Assembly (NCBI RefSeq): GCF_021740465.1
Contig: NZ_JAIOZR010000011.1
Coordinates: forward strand, 1-64,000
Length of the DNA stretch: 64,000 nt
DNA from: Chlorobium sp.
GTDB taxonomy: Bacteria; Bacteroidota; Chlorobiia; Chlorobiales; Chlorobiaceae
Direction: 5' to 3'
A program made the position numbers and the translations under genes. The notes beneath the pieces were generated by a model. The model had not been told where the DNA came from, did not search any database, and was given only the letters and a program-made list of their open reading frames with translations. Every line of letters begins with the position of its first letter. Position 1 is the first letter of the stretch. Below are positions 17,653-28,945 of this stretch, piece after piece.

Positions 17653-18966
17653 TTACCGGTCGAGATGTTTCAGGAAATCGGCAAGCTCCCTGTAGTCCGT
17701 GCCGATCAGGTTCGCCTTTTTCTCTTTTTCGAGCACCACCCGAAGCCGTTCGGGAATCTCGATCTTTCGTTCGAGGGCCTCTTCGATCACTTCGAGGAAC
17801 TTTGCAGGATGGGCCGTTGATAGCACGATGCCCGGCGACCTGTTGCCGCTCTGTTTGCGGTACTCTTCGAGCGCGTGGAAGCCGACGGCGGTATGCGGAT
17901 CGACAATGTATCCGTAGCGGTTGTAAATATCGCGGATGGCTGCGGTTGTGTCTTCATCGGAAACAGAAATCCCGGTGATGTCGGAGCCCATCGCCCGGTA
18001 GTCGTTGTTGTAGAAATGCCGGAGCCTGGCGAAGTTGCTCGGGTTGCCCACATCCATGGCGGTCGAGAGCGTCGCTATGGTCGGCCGCGGTTCATACCGG
18101 CCCTCTTCGAGATAGCGGGTGACGCTGTCGTTGGCGTTCGATGCGGCGATGAAATGCCCGATCGGGAAACCCATCATTCTTGCAAGCACTCCGGCGGTAA
18201 GGTTGCCGTAGTTGCCGCTCGGTACCGAGAAAACCGGGTTTTCCATGCCGTACTCCGCCTTCAGGTGGAGCGATGCCCACGCATAATAGAATGACTGCGG
18301 TATCAGTCGGGAGATATTGATGGAATTTGCCGAGGTCAGGGTAAGCAGCTCCCTGAGTTCGGGGTCGACGAAGGCCTGCTTGACCAGCCGCTGGCAGTCG
18401 TCGAAATCACCCTGAACTTCCAGTGCATGCACATTTCCTCCCGCGGTTGTAAGCTGCTGTTCCTGCAGTCGGCTGACCTTGCCCGAAGGGTAGAGCAGCA
18501 CGACCCTTGTATTGGGGATGCCCTGGAACCCGTAGGCGACCGCGCTGCCGGTATCGCCGGAAGTCGCGACCAGAACGGTGATGAGCTTCCTCTCTTCCGA
18601 GGCGAAGTATCCGGTAAGGCGGGCAAGAAACCGGGCGCCGTAATCCTTGAAGGCGAGGGTAGGGCCGGAAAAGAGCTCTTCGATGAAAGTGCCCTTTTCA
18701 AGTTCGACGAGAGGCGTTTCGAAGGGGTAGCAGCTGTCGATGATATCGCCGAGATGATCGAGCGGAATCTCTCCGCCTACGAATTTTTTTGCGATGGCGA
18801 AAGCGATGCTCCTGAAGTTCCCTCCTTCGAGCAGCTCCAGTTCCGGCAAGGAGAATCCGGGGACACCGGACGGCACGTAGAGTCCCCCGTCGGGAGCGAG
18901 CCCTTCAAGCGTGGCTTTTTTTATGGAGACCGGAGTGGATGTCTTATTGGTGCTGAAATAGATCAT
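17653..18966 (-). CDS. thrC: Threonine synthase
   Basis: From the ATG at 18966 (complement) the protein has 437 residues beginning MIYFSTNKTS. The PLP lysine is K107 in GPTLAFKDYGARF, and ATSGDTGSAVAYGF plus VPSGNYGNLTAG bind the cofactor phosphate. It converts O-phosphohomoserine to threonine. The frame stays open for 74 codons further upstream, but that part overlaps thrB and does not look like this family. It follows thrB after 25 bases, so the two form the thrBC unit. Confidence 0.93.
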   Translation of the reverse strand: MIYFSTNKTSTPVSIKKATLEGLAPDGGLYVPSGVPGFSLPELELLEGGNFRSIAFAIAKKFVGGEIPLDHLGDIIDSCYPFETPLVELEKGTFIEELFSGPTLAFKDYGARFLARLTGYFASEERKLITVLVATSGDTGSAVAYGFQGIPNTRVVLLYPSGKVSRLQEQQLTTAGGNVHALEVQGDFDDCQRLVKQAFVDPELRELLTLTSANSINISRLIPQSFYYAWASLHLKAEYGMENPVFSVPSGNYGNLTAGVLARMMGFPIGHFIAASNANDSVTRYLEEGRYEPRPTIATLSTAMDVGNPSNFARLRHFYNNDYRAMGSDITGISVSDEDTTAAIRDIYNRYGYIVDPHTAVGFHALEEYRKQSGNRSPGIVLSTAHPAKFLEVIEEALERKIEIPERLRVVLEKEKKANLIGTDYRELADFLKHLDR

Positions 18967-18991
18967 ATGTGCTTGTGAAAAACAGTAAGAA

Positions 18992-19954
18992 TTACAGTAT
19001 TCTGGCCCCTTCGCTGCAGATGGGCGATACCCACATATCGGAATCGAGGTTTGCTTTTGAAGAGCGGAACGCATGCTGCATGGCAAGGCCGGCCTCTTTT
19101 GCGTTTTTTTCCGATGACGAAAATGCGAACAGGGAGGGTCCCGAACCGGCAATGCTGCAACCCAGCGCTCCTGCTTCAAGGGCGGCATGCTTGACTTCGA
19201 AGAATCCCGGAATGAGCGGTGCGCGTTTTGGCTCGGCTATCACATCGACCAGCGAGCGGCCGATCAGTTCATAGTCCGAAGTGAGTAGTCCCGTGATGAG
19301 CGCACCGACGTTTCCCCATTGCTGGATTGCTGTTTTCAGCGGTATGGTACGGGGAAGAACCGAGCGTGCGAACGAGGTGCGGAGTTCCGTATGGGGATGG
19401 ACCAGCGTGCAGAAGAGATCTTTGGGCGAAGGTATGGTAATGAGATCGAGCGGCGTATAGCTGCGGATAAGCACGAAATTGCCGAGGATGGCAGGTGCGG
19501 CATTGTCGGCATGCGCCGAGCCGCAGGCCACCCGCTCTCCCTCTATGGCGAAATGCACGAGCTCCATTTTTGTACACGGCTGGCCGAGGAGTTCATTTGC
19601 GGCGATCAGCGCTGCTGCAGCGCTTGCCGCGCTGCTGCCCATGCCGCTGCTGAGCGGCAGGTTCTTTTTCAGTTCAAGAGCGATATGTCCCGAAAAATCG
19701 ATATCCTTGTGTGTCCGGATATATTCGAGAAATTTCAGGACGACAAAGCTGGATGTATTTTTCTTCGGATCGAGAGGGAGGGCTCCGCCGTCGCCGGTAA
19801 TGCTGGTGATGGAGACCGGGCAATCCTCCTTTTTTTCGTCAAGCAGGGTCAGGGTCACTTCATCACCGGGCTCGGTAATGGCAAATCCCAGCACATCAAA
19901 CCCGCAGGCAACATTGCCGACTGTGGCGGAAGCAAATCCCTTGACCGTTTTCAT
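18992..19954 (-). CDS. thrB: Homoserine kinase
   Basis: A 320-residue GHMP-family kinase. ATVGNVACGFDVLGFAI opens the fold, LPLSSGMGSSAASAAAAL (about residues 97-114) is the ATP-binding loop, and GCSIAGSGPSLFAF lies near the C-terminus. It phosphorylates homoserine ahead of threonine synthase, whose gene is next. It is divergent from atpA with a 244-base gap. The companion aspartokinase-homoserine dehydrogenase gene lies 3 kb away beyond atpA-atpG on the other strand. Confidence 0.93.
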   Translation of the reverse strand: MKTVKGFASATVGNVACGFDVLGFAITEPGDEVTLTLLDEKKEDCPVSITSITGDGGALPLDPKKNTSSFVVLKFLEYIRTHKDIDFSGHIALELKKNLPLSSGMGSSAASAAAALIAANELLGQPCTKMELVHFAIEGERVACGSAHADNAAPAILGNFVLIRSYTPLDLITIPSPKDLFCTLVHPHTELRTSFARSVLPRTIPLKTAIQQWGNVGALITGLLTSDYELIGRSLVDVIAEPKRAPLIPGFFEVKHAALEAGALGCSIAGSGPSLFAFSSSEKNAKEAGLAMQHAFRSSKANLDSDMWVSPICSEGARIL

Positions 19955-20198
19955 ACTGTTCGCTATAACTTCTCTTTGTCTGGTTAGTCTTTATTCTGTA
20001 TTGTATTCTGTACAGGGCAGGATTGCCGGAAGCCGTAAAAGCGCGGTCATCAAATTATGCAGAGAATTTGAATAACTAAAAGCTTTTCGTTAAATTTGGC
20101 TTTTATTTTTTGAATGGTAAAAGACCGGGTCAGATTTCAAAAGAAGGTAAGCAGAATCTTTCTCTTTTCTTAAAAACAAATAACCAAGCGAATACGAT

Positions 20199-21779
<1,581 letters not shown>

Positions 21780-21829
21780 AGCGCATTGAAGAGCAAGTAA
21801 GCATATAATTTATTAACAGACCCTAATAC

Positions 21830-22705
21830 ATGCCGACATTAAAGGATATACGTGTACGAATCAAGGGGATAAAATCCACGCAGCAGGTTACCAAGGCCAT
21901 GAAAATGGTTGCGGCGGCCAAGCTGCGCAGGGCGCAGGAGAGGGCTATCATGGCCCGCCCCTACGCAGGCAAGCTGAAGGAGATGCTTGGCTCCCTTTCG
22001 GCGAAAGTGGACACATCGCTCAATCCCCTGCTTTCGAGCCGTCAGGATGTTAAAAAAGTACTGGTGATTCTGATCGCAGCCGACAGAGGTCTGTGCGGAG
22101 CCTTCAATACCAACATCATCAAGCTGGCCCAGAAGGTGGTTACGGAAGACTACGCCGCCCAGTACAAAAACGGCGGTGTGAGCCTGATCTGCGCAGGAAG
22201 CAGGGGGTTTGACTATTTCCGAAAACGGGGATTCTCCATTGTCAAGGGGTATCCTTCCGTGTTCCAGAACCTCGATTTCAGCGTTGCCAGAGAGATTGCC
22301 GAAACCGCTTCTGCAATGTACCTGCGCGGTGAAGCCGACAAGGTTATTGTTGTGTACAACGAGTTCAAAAGCGTGCTTGCGCCTGTCCTGAAAGCCGAGG
22401 ACCTGCTTCCCATCGCAGCTGAAAGCACAGGAAAGGAGAACAGCGGCGATTATATCTATGAGCCCTCTCCCGCGGCTATCATCGATGAGCTTGTACCCAA
22501 GCATCTGAGCACCCAGGTCTGGAGAATGATGCTCGAATCCAGTGCCGCCGAGCAGGCAGCAAGGATGACGGCAATGGATTCCGCAACGGAAAACGCCAAG
22601 GAGCTGCTCAGAACCCTCAATATCAGCTACAACCGCGCCCGTCAGGCAGCCATTACCAAAGAGCTGAGCGAGATCGTGGCCGGCGCTGACGCCCTGAAGA
22701 ACTGA
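21830..22705 (+). CDS. atpG: ATP synthase F1 subunit gamma
   Basis: The 291-residue central-stalk subunit shows the conserved N-terminal helix ([30 protein letters not shown]) and the C-terminal helix ([43 protein letters not shown]) that form the rotating coiled coil, plus [10 protein letters not shown]. It lies 50 bases after atpA and is followed by a strong terminator, so atpAG is a two-gene transcript. Confidence 0.95.
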   Translation: MPTLKDIRVRIKGIKSTQQVTKAMKMVAAAKLRRAQERAIMARPYAGKLKEMLGSLSAKVDTSLNPLLSSRQDVKKVLVILIAADRGLCGAFNTNIIKLAQKVVTEDYAAQYKNGGVSLICAGSRGFDYFRKRGFSIVKGYPSVFQNLDFSVAREIAETASAMYLRGEADKVIVVYNEFKSVLAPVLKAEDLLPIAAESTGKENSGDYIYEPSPAAIIDELVPKHLSTQVWRMMLESSAAEQAARMTAMDSATENAKELLRTLNISYNRARQAAITKELSEIVAGADALKN

Positions 22706-22740
22706 CAATGCTCTCTGTTGACCGAATGTGTTGTTTAAAG

Positions 22741-22765
22741 GCGCCCGCATGGGCGCTTTTTTTTT
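22741..22765 (+). terminator. Rho-independent terminator after atpG
   Basis: GCGCCC and GGGCGC form a perfect stem with a GCAT loop, followed by nine T. It lies 35 bases past the atpG stop. Confidence 0.9.
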
Positions 22766-22851
22766 ACGCGGTTCGGTTTTTAAGGGTGATGGGGTTGAAG
22801 CCTATCGGGAAATGATGTTTATTTCATAAGTCCGTTTTTCTCGACGGCAAG

Positions 22852-22879
22852 TTGTATTTTTTACGGACGCTGCTATACT
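22852..22879 (+). promoter_or_regulatory. Sigma70-type promoter candidate for thrA
   Basis: TTGTAT (22852-22857) and TATACT (22874-22879) are separated by 16 bases, about 80 bases before the thrA start and downstream of the atpG terminator. The transcript would have an ~70-base leader. I see no threonine-rich leader peptide or terminator in that leader. Confidence 0.45.
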
Positions 22880-22958
22880 GTTTTTTCGTGAATCTATTGT
22901 TCCGGCGCCCAAGGAGCGTTTGAGAGATTTTTGAGGGACCTAATGCGTTAATGAAAGC

Positions 22959-25439
22959 ATGAAGATATACAAGTTCGGCGGGAGCTCGATCGCATCAGCG
23001 ACAAAAATCAGCAATGTAGCCGGTATCATCCAGAAGGAGTCGAGCCGGACACCACTTATCGTCGTGGTTTCGGCGATTTGGAAAGTAACCGATATGCTTG
23101 CCGAGATCGCGGTATTGGCAGGGAAAGGCGATGCGGCTTACCGTGAAAAACTTGAAGGGATAGCTGCATTGCACAGCGGTATCGTCCGTGAACTGTTCCG
23201 CGATGCAGTCTCAGCAGAAGAGCCCTGGCTTCAGGAGCTGCTTGCCGAGCTGAAGGATGTGTTGCATGGAGTGTTTCTGCTGAGGGAGCTTTCCGATAAA
23301 AGCCTGGCCCTTGTGTTGAGTTACGGTGAGCGGCTTTCGTGCATGATTGTCAGTCGCTATCTGCATGTTTCGGGAACGCCGGCAGAGTGTGTCGATGCTC
23401 GCAGCCTGATTGTGACCGATGAGAACCATTGCTATGCCAAAGTCGATCGTCTGGCTACCGGCAAGCGGATTCGCGAGCGGTTCAGCGTATTCGATTCACT
23501 GCCCGTTGTCACCGGTTTTATCGCCTCCGCTCCGGATGGAAGCGTGACCAACCTTGGCCGGGGCGGATCCGATTTTACGGCTACAATTCTCGGTGCCGCC
23601 CTGCATGCCGAGGAGGTGTGGATATGGACCGATGTTGATGGTTTCTACAGCGCCGACCCCAAGCGGGTGACTGATGCACAGGTTATTCCCGAGATCAGCT
23701 ATGTCGAAGCGCTGGAGCTTTCCCACGCAGGAGCGAAAGTGCTCCATCCACTTGCAGTGCAGCCGGTCATGAAGGCAGGTATTCCTCTGCGGATAAAAAA
23801 TTCATTCAATCCGGACAGTCCTGGCACCAGAATTGGCAATGAATCCGGCACGCAGGAAGGACGGCCGGGAACGGTTACCGGTTTGACCTCGATCAACCAT
23901 GTGGTTCTGCTGAGTCTTTCAGGGAGCGGCATGGCAGGTGTGCCCGGAACTGCCTCACGTCTTTTTACCTGCCTTGCCCGGCACAGCATCAACATTATCT
24001 TCATCTCCCAGGCATCTTCGGAGCAGTCCATCAGTGTGGCTATTATGCCCGCACAGGCGATGATGGCCAAGAAGGTGCTCGAAGAGGAGTTTGTACGCGA
24101 AATCGATGAGCGCCGGATAGATCCCGTCAGTGTTCGCCGCAACCTGGCAATGGTGGCCGTGGTCGGCAACAAGATGTCCGGTCATCCGGGGGTGTCGGCA
24201 CAGCTTTTCGAGACGCTCGGCAAAAATGGCATCAACGTGATCGCCGTCGCTCAGGGAGCCAACGAGATGAACATCTCGCTCGTCATCGAAAGTGGCGACG
24301 AGGACAAGGCGCTCAACTGCATCCACGAGTCCTTCTTCCTGTCGATGCGCAAGGTGCATGTCTTCATCGCCGGCACCGGAACTATCGCTAAAAGTCTTAT
24401 CAGCCAGATCCGGCAGCATCGCCTGACCCTGCAGAACGAGATGGATCTTGACGTCGTGGTATGCGGGTTGGCCAATACAAGAGTTATTGTCATTGATGGT
24501 GAGGGCGACAGGAAAGATATGGATTACTGGTATGACACTATACATGAAATGCATGAACGCTCTCCACTTGATGGCCGTGCCAGTATTAATGAGTACATCG
24601 GGCTGATCAAGGAAGCGAATATGCACAATACAATTGTGGTTGATTGTACTGCAAGCATGCAGGTTGCCGAAAAATATCCCGAGTTGCTTCAGGCAAACAT
24701 CTCCGTGGCCACGGCCAACAAGCTCGGCATGGCCGGGGATTGGGCTCTGTACCGCAGGATCATTGAGGCCCAGCGATCAAGCAACGCGAAGTTCCTGTAT
24801 GAAACCAACGTCGGGGCGGGACTTCCGATCATCAGTACGCTCAACGATCTGAAGAACAGCGGTGACCGGATACTCTGCATCGAGGGGGTGCTGTCGGGCA
24901 CGCTGAGCTTCATTTTCAACGAGCTGCGCAGGGGTGGCCGGTTCAGCGAGATAGTCAGGAAAGCGAAAGACGCCGGTTATACCGAGCCCGATCCGAGGGA
25001 TGATCTTTCGGGCGCTGACTTTGCCAGGAAGTTGCTCATTCTTGGCAGGGAGCTTGGCTATAAGCTGGATTACGCCGATGTGGAGTGCCAGAGCCTGGTA
25101 CCAGAATCGTGCCGGGGCGAAATGACCCCCGCCGAATTCCTCGACCGCCTCCCGACCATCGATGACTGGTATGCCGCCGAGATGGAAAGCGCCGCCAGCG
25201 AGGGCATGACCATCGCCTATACCGGCGAGCTCAAGGAGGGTAATGCGAAAGTGGGATTGAAGCGCGTTCCAGTCGATAGCCCTGTGGCCGGACTGAACGG
25301 CACCGAAAATCTGGTGGTCTTTACCACTGACCGCTACCTCAGGACGCCTCTCGTGGTCAAAGGGCCGGGAGCAGGAGGTGAAGTGACCGCAGGAGGGGTA
25401 TTCGCCGATATTCTGCGTATAGCAAGTTATCTGGTGTAA
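22959..25439 (+). CDS. thrA: Bifunctional aspartokinase / homoserine dehydrogenase
   Basis: The 826-residue fusion begins with the aspartokinase motif YKFGGSSIAS, has GRGGSDFTATILGAAL (about residue 198), then two ACT regulatory domains (roughly 310-460) and the homoserine dehydrogenase half from about residue 465, with the NAD(P)-binding GTGTIAKSLI and a DPRDDLSGADFARKLLILGRE catalytic segment. It makes aspartyl phosphate and later homoserine for threonine and methionine. A feature to note is SAIWKVTD near residue 44, where aspartokinases usually have a small residue in place of Trp. cinA follows after 8 bases. Confidence 0.92.
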   Translation: MKIYKFGGSSIASATKISNVAGIIQKESSRTPLIVVVSAIWKVTDMLAEIAVLAGKGDAAYREKLEGIAALHSGIVRELFRDAVSAEEPWLQELLAELKDVLHGVFLLRELSDKSLALVLSYGERLSCMIVSRYLHVSGTPAECVDARSLIVTDENHCYAKVDRLATGKRIRERFSVFDSLPVVTGFIASAPDGSVTNLGRGGSDFTATILGAALHAEEVWIWTDVDGFYSADPKRVTDAQVIPEISYVEALELSHAGAKVLHPLAVQPVMKAGIPLRIKNSFNPDSPGTRIGNESGTQEGRPGTVTGLTSINHVVLLSLSGSGMAGVPGTASRLFTCLARHSINIIFISQASSEQSISVAIMPAQAMMAKKVLEEEFVREIDERRIDPVSVRRNLAMVAVVGNKMSGHPGVSAQLFETLGKNGINVIAVAQGANEMNISLVIESGDEDKALNCIHESFFLSMRKVHVFIAGTGTIAKSLISQIRQHRLTLQNEMDLDVVVCGLANTRVIVIDGEGDRKDMDYWYDTIHEMHERSPLDGRASINEYIGLIKEANMHNTIVVDCTASMQVAEKYPELLQANISVATANKLGMAGDWALYRRIIEAQRSSNAKFLYETNVGAGLPIISTLNDLKNSGDRILCIEGVLSGTLSFIFNELRRGGRFSEIVRKAKDAGYTEPDPRDDLSGADFARKLLILGRELGYKLDYADVECQSLVPESCRGEMTPAEFLDRLPTIDDWYAAEMESAASEGMTIAYTGELKEGNAKVGLKRVPVDSPVAGLNGTENLVVFTTDRYLRTPLVVKGPGAGGEVTAGGVFADILRIASYLV

Positions 25440-25447
25440 CGGTAAAC

Positions 25448-26719
25448 ATGGTTGCTGAAATCGTTTCAATCGGCGATGAACTGCTCAAAGGCGGAAAGGT
25501 CAACACCAATGCCCCCTTCATCGCTTCCGCTCTCGGAGAGATCGGTATACCGGTTTCAAGGATCGTTGCCTGTGCCGATGATGAGGATGCAATAGGCGAG
25601 GTGTTTTCGGAATCCCTTTCCAGGGCGGATATTGTTCTCGTAACCGGAGGTCTCGGGCCGACCCGTGACGACCGGACGAAAAAAGCCGCCATGCGGCTTC
25701 TCCGGAGAGGCCTTGAAGAGAGTGCCGAAGCGTACGGGAAGCTTTCCGCCTGGTTTTCCGGAAGAGGCCGTTCCCTTCCTGAAAACATGCGCGACCAGGC
25801 AATGATTCTGGAAGGATCACGGCTTGTTCCAAACAGTGTGGGAACGGCGGCAGGCATGATTGTGCCCTGCGGCGAACGTTTTCATAACAGCCATCTTGTG
25901 CTGATGCCGGGCGTACCGGCCGAAATGCAGGCCATGATGCGCAACACGGTCATTCCTTTTTTTGCCTCCGGGAGCACGACGGTCATACGGCATACGCCCG
26001 TCAAAACGGTCGGTATCGGCGAAACCATGCTTGCCGATCTTATCGAAGCCGTGGAAGATGCCCTTCCTGAGGGAACAACCCTCGCCTATCTTCCGCATAC
26101 GGCAGGCGTAGATCTTGTTGTCAGCACCATCGGTCCCACAAGGGAAATCGTAGAGGAGGACAACCGCCGGGTGGTCGAGGCCGTTCTGTCCAGGGCGGGT
26201 CGCTTTGTCTATGCAACCGGCGAGGCAACCCTCGAAGAGACGGTCGGCAGGATGCTTGCCGAAAGCCGCAGGAGCATCGCCGTCGCCGAATCGTGTACCG
26301 GCGGGCTTGTGGCAAGCCGCCTGACCGATGTTCCGGGTTCATCAGTATATTTTATTCAGGGTGTGGTGTCGTATGCCAACCAGTCGAAGGAGCGGTTGCT
26401 CGGCGTTTCTCCGGAAACCATCGAGCGGCATGGTGCGGTCAGCGAAGCCGTTGCCGAAGAGATGGCTCGTGGCTGTCTTGTGGAGAGCGGTGCCGATGTC
26501 GCCGTTTCAACCACAGGTATTGCCGGTCCTTCCGGAGGTACGCCGGAAAAACCGGTGGGGACGATCTGCATCGGTATCGCCGGAAAACTTCCTGACGGCG
26601 GTATCGACTCAAGGGCGGCGACATTCCGGATGTACGGCACAAGGCAGCAGAACAAGCAGCGTTTCAGCGAAGCGGCTTTACGGGAAGTATGGAAGTATCT
26701 TCAGGAAACAGGGGAGTGA
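25448..26719 (+). CDS. cinA: CinA-like protein (nicotinamide-nucleotide amidase)
   Basis: The 423-residue protein has the N-terminal MoaB/MoeA-like domain (VSIGDELLKGGKVNTN, LVTGGLGPTRDDRTKKA) and, from about residue 265, the CinA amidase domain (ESCTGGLVASRLTDVPGSS, TGIAGPSGGTPEKPVG). Such proteins deamidate NMN in pyridine nucleotide salvage and may cleave ADP-ribose. The competence link in some bacteria is historical. The gene directly follows thrA and precedes mutL by 90 bases. Confidence 0.9.
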   Translation: MVAEIVSIGDELLKGGKVNTNAPFIASALGEIGIPVSRIVACADDEDAIGEVFSESLSRADIVLVTGGLGPTRDDRTKKAAMRLLRRGLEESAEAYGKLSAWFSGRGRSLPENMRDQAMILEGSRLVPNSVGTAAGMIVPCGERFHNSHLVLMPGVPAEMQAMMRNTVIPFFASGSTTVIRHTPVKTVGIGETMLADLIEAVEDALPEGTTLAYLPHTAGVDLVVSTIGPTREIVEEDNRRVVEAVLSRAGRFVYATGEATLEETVGRMLAESRRSIAVAESCTGGLVASRLTDVPGSSVYFIQGVVSYANQSKERLLGVSPETIERHGAVSEAVAEEMARGCLVESGADVAVSTTGIAGPSGGTPEKPVGTICIGIAGKLPDGGIDSRAATFRMYGTRQQNKQRFSEAALREVWKYLQETGE

Positions 26720-26809
26720 CCGGCTGAAGGTTTTTTTAGCCTGCTGCGGCAGGGCGGTTGATGTTTACTCGGGGAAACCAGCAGCGATAAACGTATATAC
26801 AGGGTTGTA

Positions 26810-28699
26810 ATGGCAAAAATTTCAAGATTACCGGATACGGTTGCCAATAAAATATCGGCTGGCGAGGTTGTTCAGCGGCCGGCTTCGGTTATCAAGGAAC
26901 TGCTCGAAAATGCAATCGATGCAGGGGCTTCCAGGATAACCGTCATGGTAAAGGATGCAGGCAAGGAGCTTATCAGGGTTATCGATAACGGCTCGGGCAT
27001 GAGCCGTGAGGATGCACTGCTTTCGGTCGAGCGTTTCGCAACCAGCAAGATTTCGGGAGTCGAGGATCTCGATACCCTGATGAGTCTCGGGTTCAGGGGC
27101 GAAGCGCTTGCAAGTATCTCATCGGTTTCCCATTTCGAACTGAAAACCCGGGAATCCTCATCCGCGCTTGCACTCAGGTTTCGTTACGAGGGAGGATCGC
27201 TTCTCGAGGAGAGCGAGGTTTCCGGTGAAGAGGGGACTTCGGTCAGCGTAAAGAACCTGTTCTACAACGTACCGGCCCGCCGCAAGTTCCTGAAATCCAA
27301 TGCGACGGAATTTCGCCATATTTTCGAAACTGTCAGGGCGCTTGCGCTTGCCTACGGCGATATCGAGTGGCGTATGTACAGCGATGACGAAGAGCTGTTT
27401 CATTTCAGGAACCCGGATATTCGCGAACGCCTCGACTACTTTTACGGTACCGATTTTTCCGAAGGTCTGCTTGCCATCACCGAGGAGAACGATTATCTAT
27501 CGATTCACGGATTTATCGGAAAGCCGGGAATGATGAAGCGTCATAAATCCGATCAGCTTTTCTATATCAACCGTCGGATTATCCAGAACCGCATGCTCTC
27601 CCAGGCGCTTCAGCAGGCATATGGAGAACTGCTCGCGGAGCGACAAGCCCCTTTTGCGATGCTTTTTCTCGGGATCGAACCTTCGCGTGTCGACGTCAAC
27701 GTACATCCGGCAAAACTCGAAGTGAAATTCGAGGATGAGCGCAGTGTGCGCAACATGTTCTATCCTGTTATCAAGAGGGCTGTACAGCTCCACGATTTTT
27801 CGCCCGATCTGTCGGCAGCTCCCCTTCAGGGAGCGCCTGCCGGGGAGCTCCGTCAGGAGGACGAGGCGCTCTACCGCAGGCTCATGTACCATGAACGTCC
27901 GGGGAGGATGTCAACGACGGATGAGCTCTATGAGGGTTTCCGGGAGAACTCCCTTGCATCCGGTTCCCGGCAGCGGCACGAACCGCCACGGCAGGAGGAG
28001 ATTTTCCCTGTGCGTGAAGCCGAAGAGCGGTGGCGGAAATCGAGCGTCGCGTCTGCCGGCGATGAGGTGCTGACGACCGTTCTCCAGTCGCGTTTTCAGG
28101 ATGACGACAGTGGCACGGAGCCGGGAGGCGCCGAACCGAAAATCTGGCAGCTGCACAACAAATATATCATCTGCCAGATCAAGAACGGCATGATGATCAT
28201 CGACCAGCATGTCGCCCATGAGCGGGTGCTCTATGAAAGGGCGCTGGATGTGATGAACCAGAACGTACCTAACTCCCAGCAACTGCTGTTTCCGCAGAAG
28301 GTTGAACTTCGTCAGTGGGAGTATGAAGTGTTCGAGGATATCCGCGACGATCTCTACCGTCTCGGCTTCAATCTCAGGGATTTCGGGTCGAGAACCGTTA
28401 TGATCGAAGGGATTCCCCAGGATGTCCGCTCGGGAACGGAGGTCACCATTCTGCAGGACATGATTTCCGGCTATCAGGAAAACGCCTCGAAGCTCAAGCT
28501 CGAAAAACGGGACAACCTGGCGAAGTCCTATTCGTGCCGTAATGCCATCATGGCCGGCCAGAAGCTCAGCCTTGAAGAGATGCGCTCCCTGATCGACAAT
28601 CTGTTCGCTACAAGGGTTCCCTATTCATGCCCTCATGGGCGGCCGGTCATCATCAAGCTGATGCTCGATCAGCTCGACAGGATGTTCGGACGGACGTAA
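26810..28699 (+). CDS. mutL: DNA mismatch repair protein MutL (endonuclease type)
   Basis: The 629-residue protein has the GHKL ATPase motifs ENAIDAGA (about residue 35), DNGSGM (about 61) and LGFRGEALASI (about 87). A variable linker (about 345-440) leads to the C-terminal domain with DQHVAHERVLYE (about 463), SCRNAIMAG and CPHGRP. These are the metal-binding motifs of nicking MutL proteins, as found in bacteria without MutH. It links MutS mismatch recognition to strand incision and excision. Confidence 0.94.
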   Translation: MAKISRLPDTVANKISAGEVVQRPASVIKELLENAIDAGASRITVMVKDAGKELIRVIDNGSGMSREDALLSVERFATSKISGVEDLDTLMSLGFRGEALASISSVSHFELKTRESSSALALRFRYEGGSLLEESEVSGEEGTSVSVKNLFYNVPARRKFLKSNATEFRHIFETVRALALAYGDIEWRMYSDDEELFHFRNPDIRERLDYFYGTDFSEGLLAITEENDYLSIHGFIGKPGMMKRHKSDQLFYINRRIIQNRMLSQALQQAYGELLAERQAPFAMLFLGIEPSRVDVNVHPAKLEVKFEDERSVRNMFYPVIKRAVQLHDFSPDLSAAPLQGAPAGELRQEDEALYRRLMYHERPGRMSTTDELYEGFRENSLASGSRQRHEPPRQEEIFPVREAEERWRKSSVASAGDEVLTTVLQSRFQDDDSGTEPGGAEPKIWQLHNKYIICQIKNGMMIIDQHVAHERVLYERALDVMNQNVPNSQQLLFPQKVELRQWEYEVFEDIRDDLYRLGFNLRDFGSRTVMIEGIPQDVRSGTEVTILQDMISGYQENASKLKLEKRDNLAKSYSCRNAIMAGQKLSLEEMRSLIDNLFATRVPYSCPHGRPVIIKLMLDQLDRMFGRT

Positions 28700-28746
28700 T
28701 CCTCCAGGTTGCATGTTTCTGTGAAAAAAACTACATTCAGACGCAT

Positions 28747-28819
28747 ACCCTTGTAGCTCAGTGGATAGAGCAACAGTTTCCTAAACTGTGGGTCGGCAGT
28801 TCGAGTCTGCCCAAGGGTA
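28747..28819 (+). tRNA. tRNA-Arg (anticodon CCT)
   Basis: A full cloverleaf is readable. The acceptor arm is ACCCTTG/CAAGGGT, the D arm GCTC/GAGC with AGTGGATA loop, the anticodon arm ACAGT/ACTGT around TTCCTAA (anticodon CCT, reads AGG), the variable loop GGGTC, and the T arm GGCAG/CTGCC with TTCGAGT. The discriminator is A at 28819. Only CC follows, so the final A of CCA is not encoded. It lies between mutL and a terminator. Confidence 0.95.
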
Positions 28820-28862
28820 CCTGTGGTTATTCCCGACACCTTGCAGAACCCAACGAAAGCCG

Positions 28863-28900
28863 GCAGCCCCATCGGATAACCGATGAGGCTGCTTTTTTTT
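28863..28900 (+). terminator. Rho-independent terminator after tRNA-Arg
   Basis: GCAGCC/GGCTGC outer and CATCGG/CCGATG inner stems close on an ATAA loop and run into eight T. It ends the mutL/tRNA direction and faces the convergent cytochrome gene. Confidence 0.88.
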
Positions 28901-28945
28901 GTCATTGTCCCAAGCCGGGCCGGAGCGCATTCTTCCGCCGCCATC

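Noticed and set aside
16623-17978. 451-residue plus-strand open frame spanning ribH, plsC and thrC
   Set aside because: Crosses three recognised genes in an alternative frame, with Arg/Gly/Cys-rich composition and no motif.
18967-19188. 74-codon N-terminal extension of threonine synthase
   Set aside because: It overlaps thrB in another frame and lacks the family's sequence. The usual start MIYFSTNK is at 18966.
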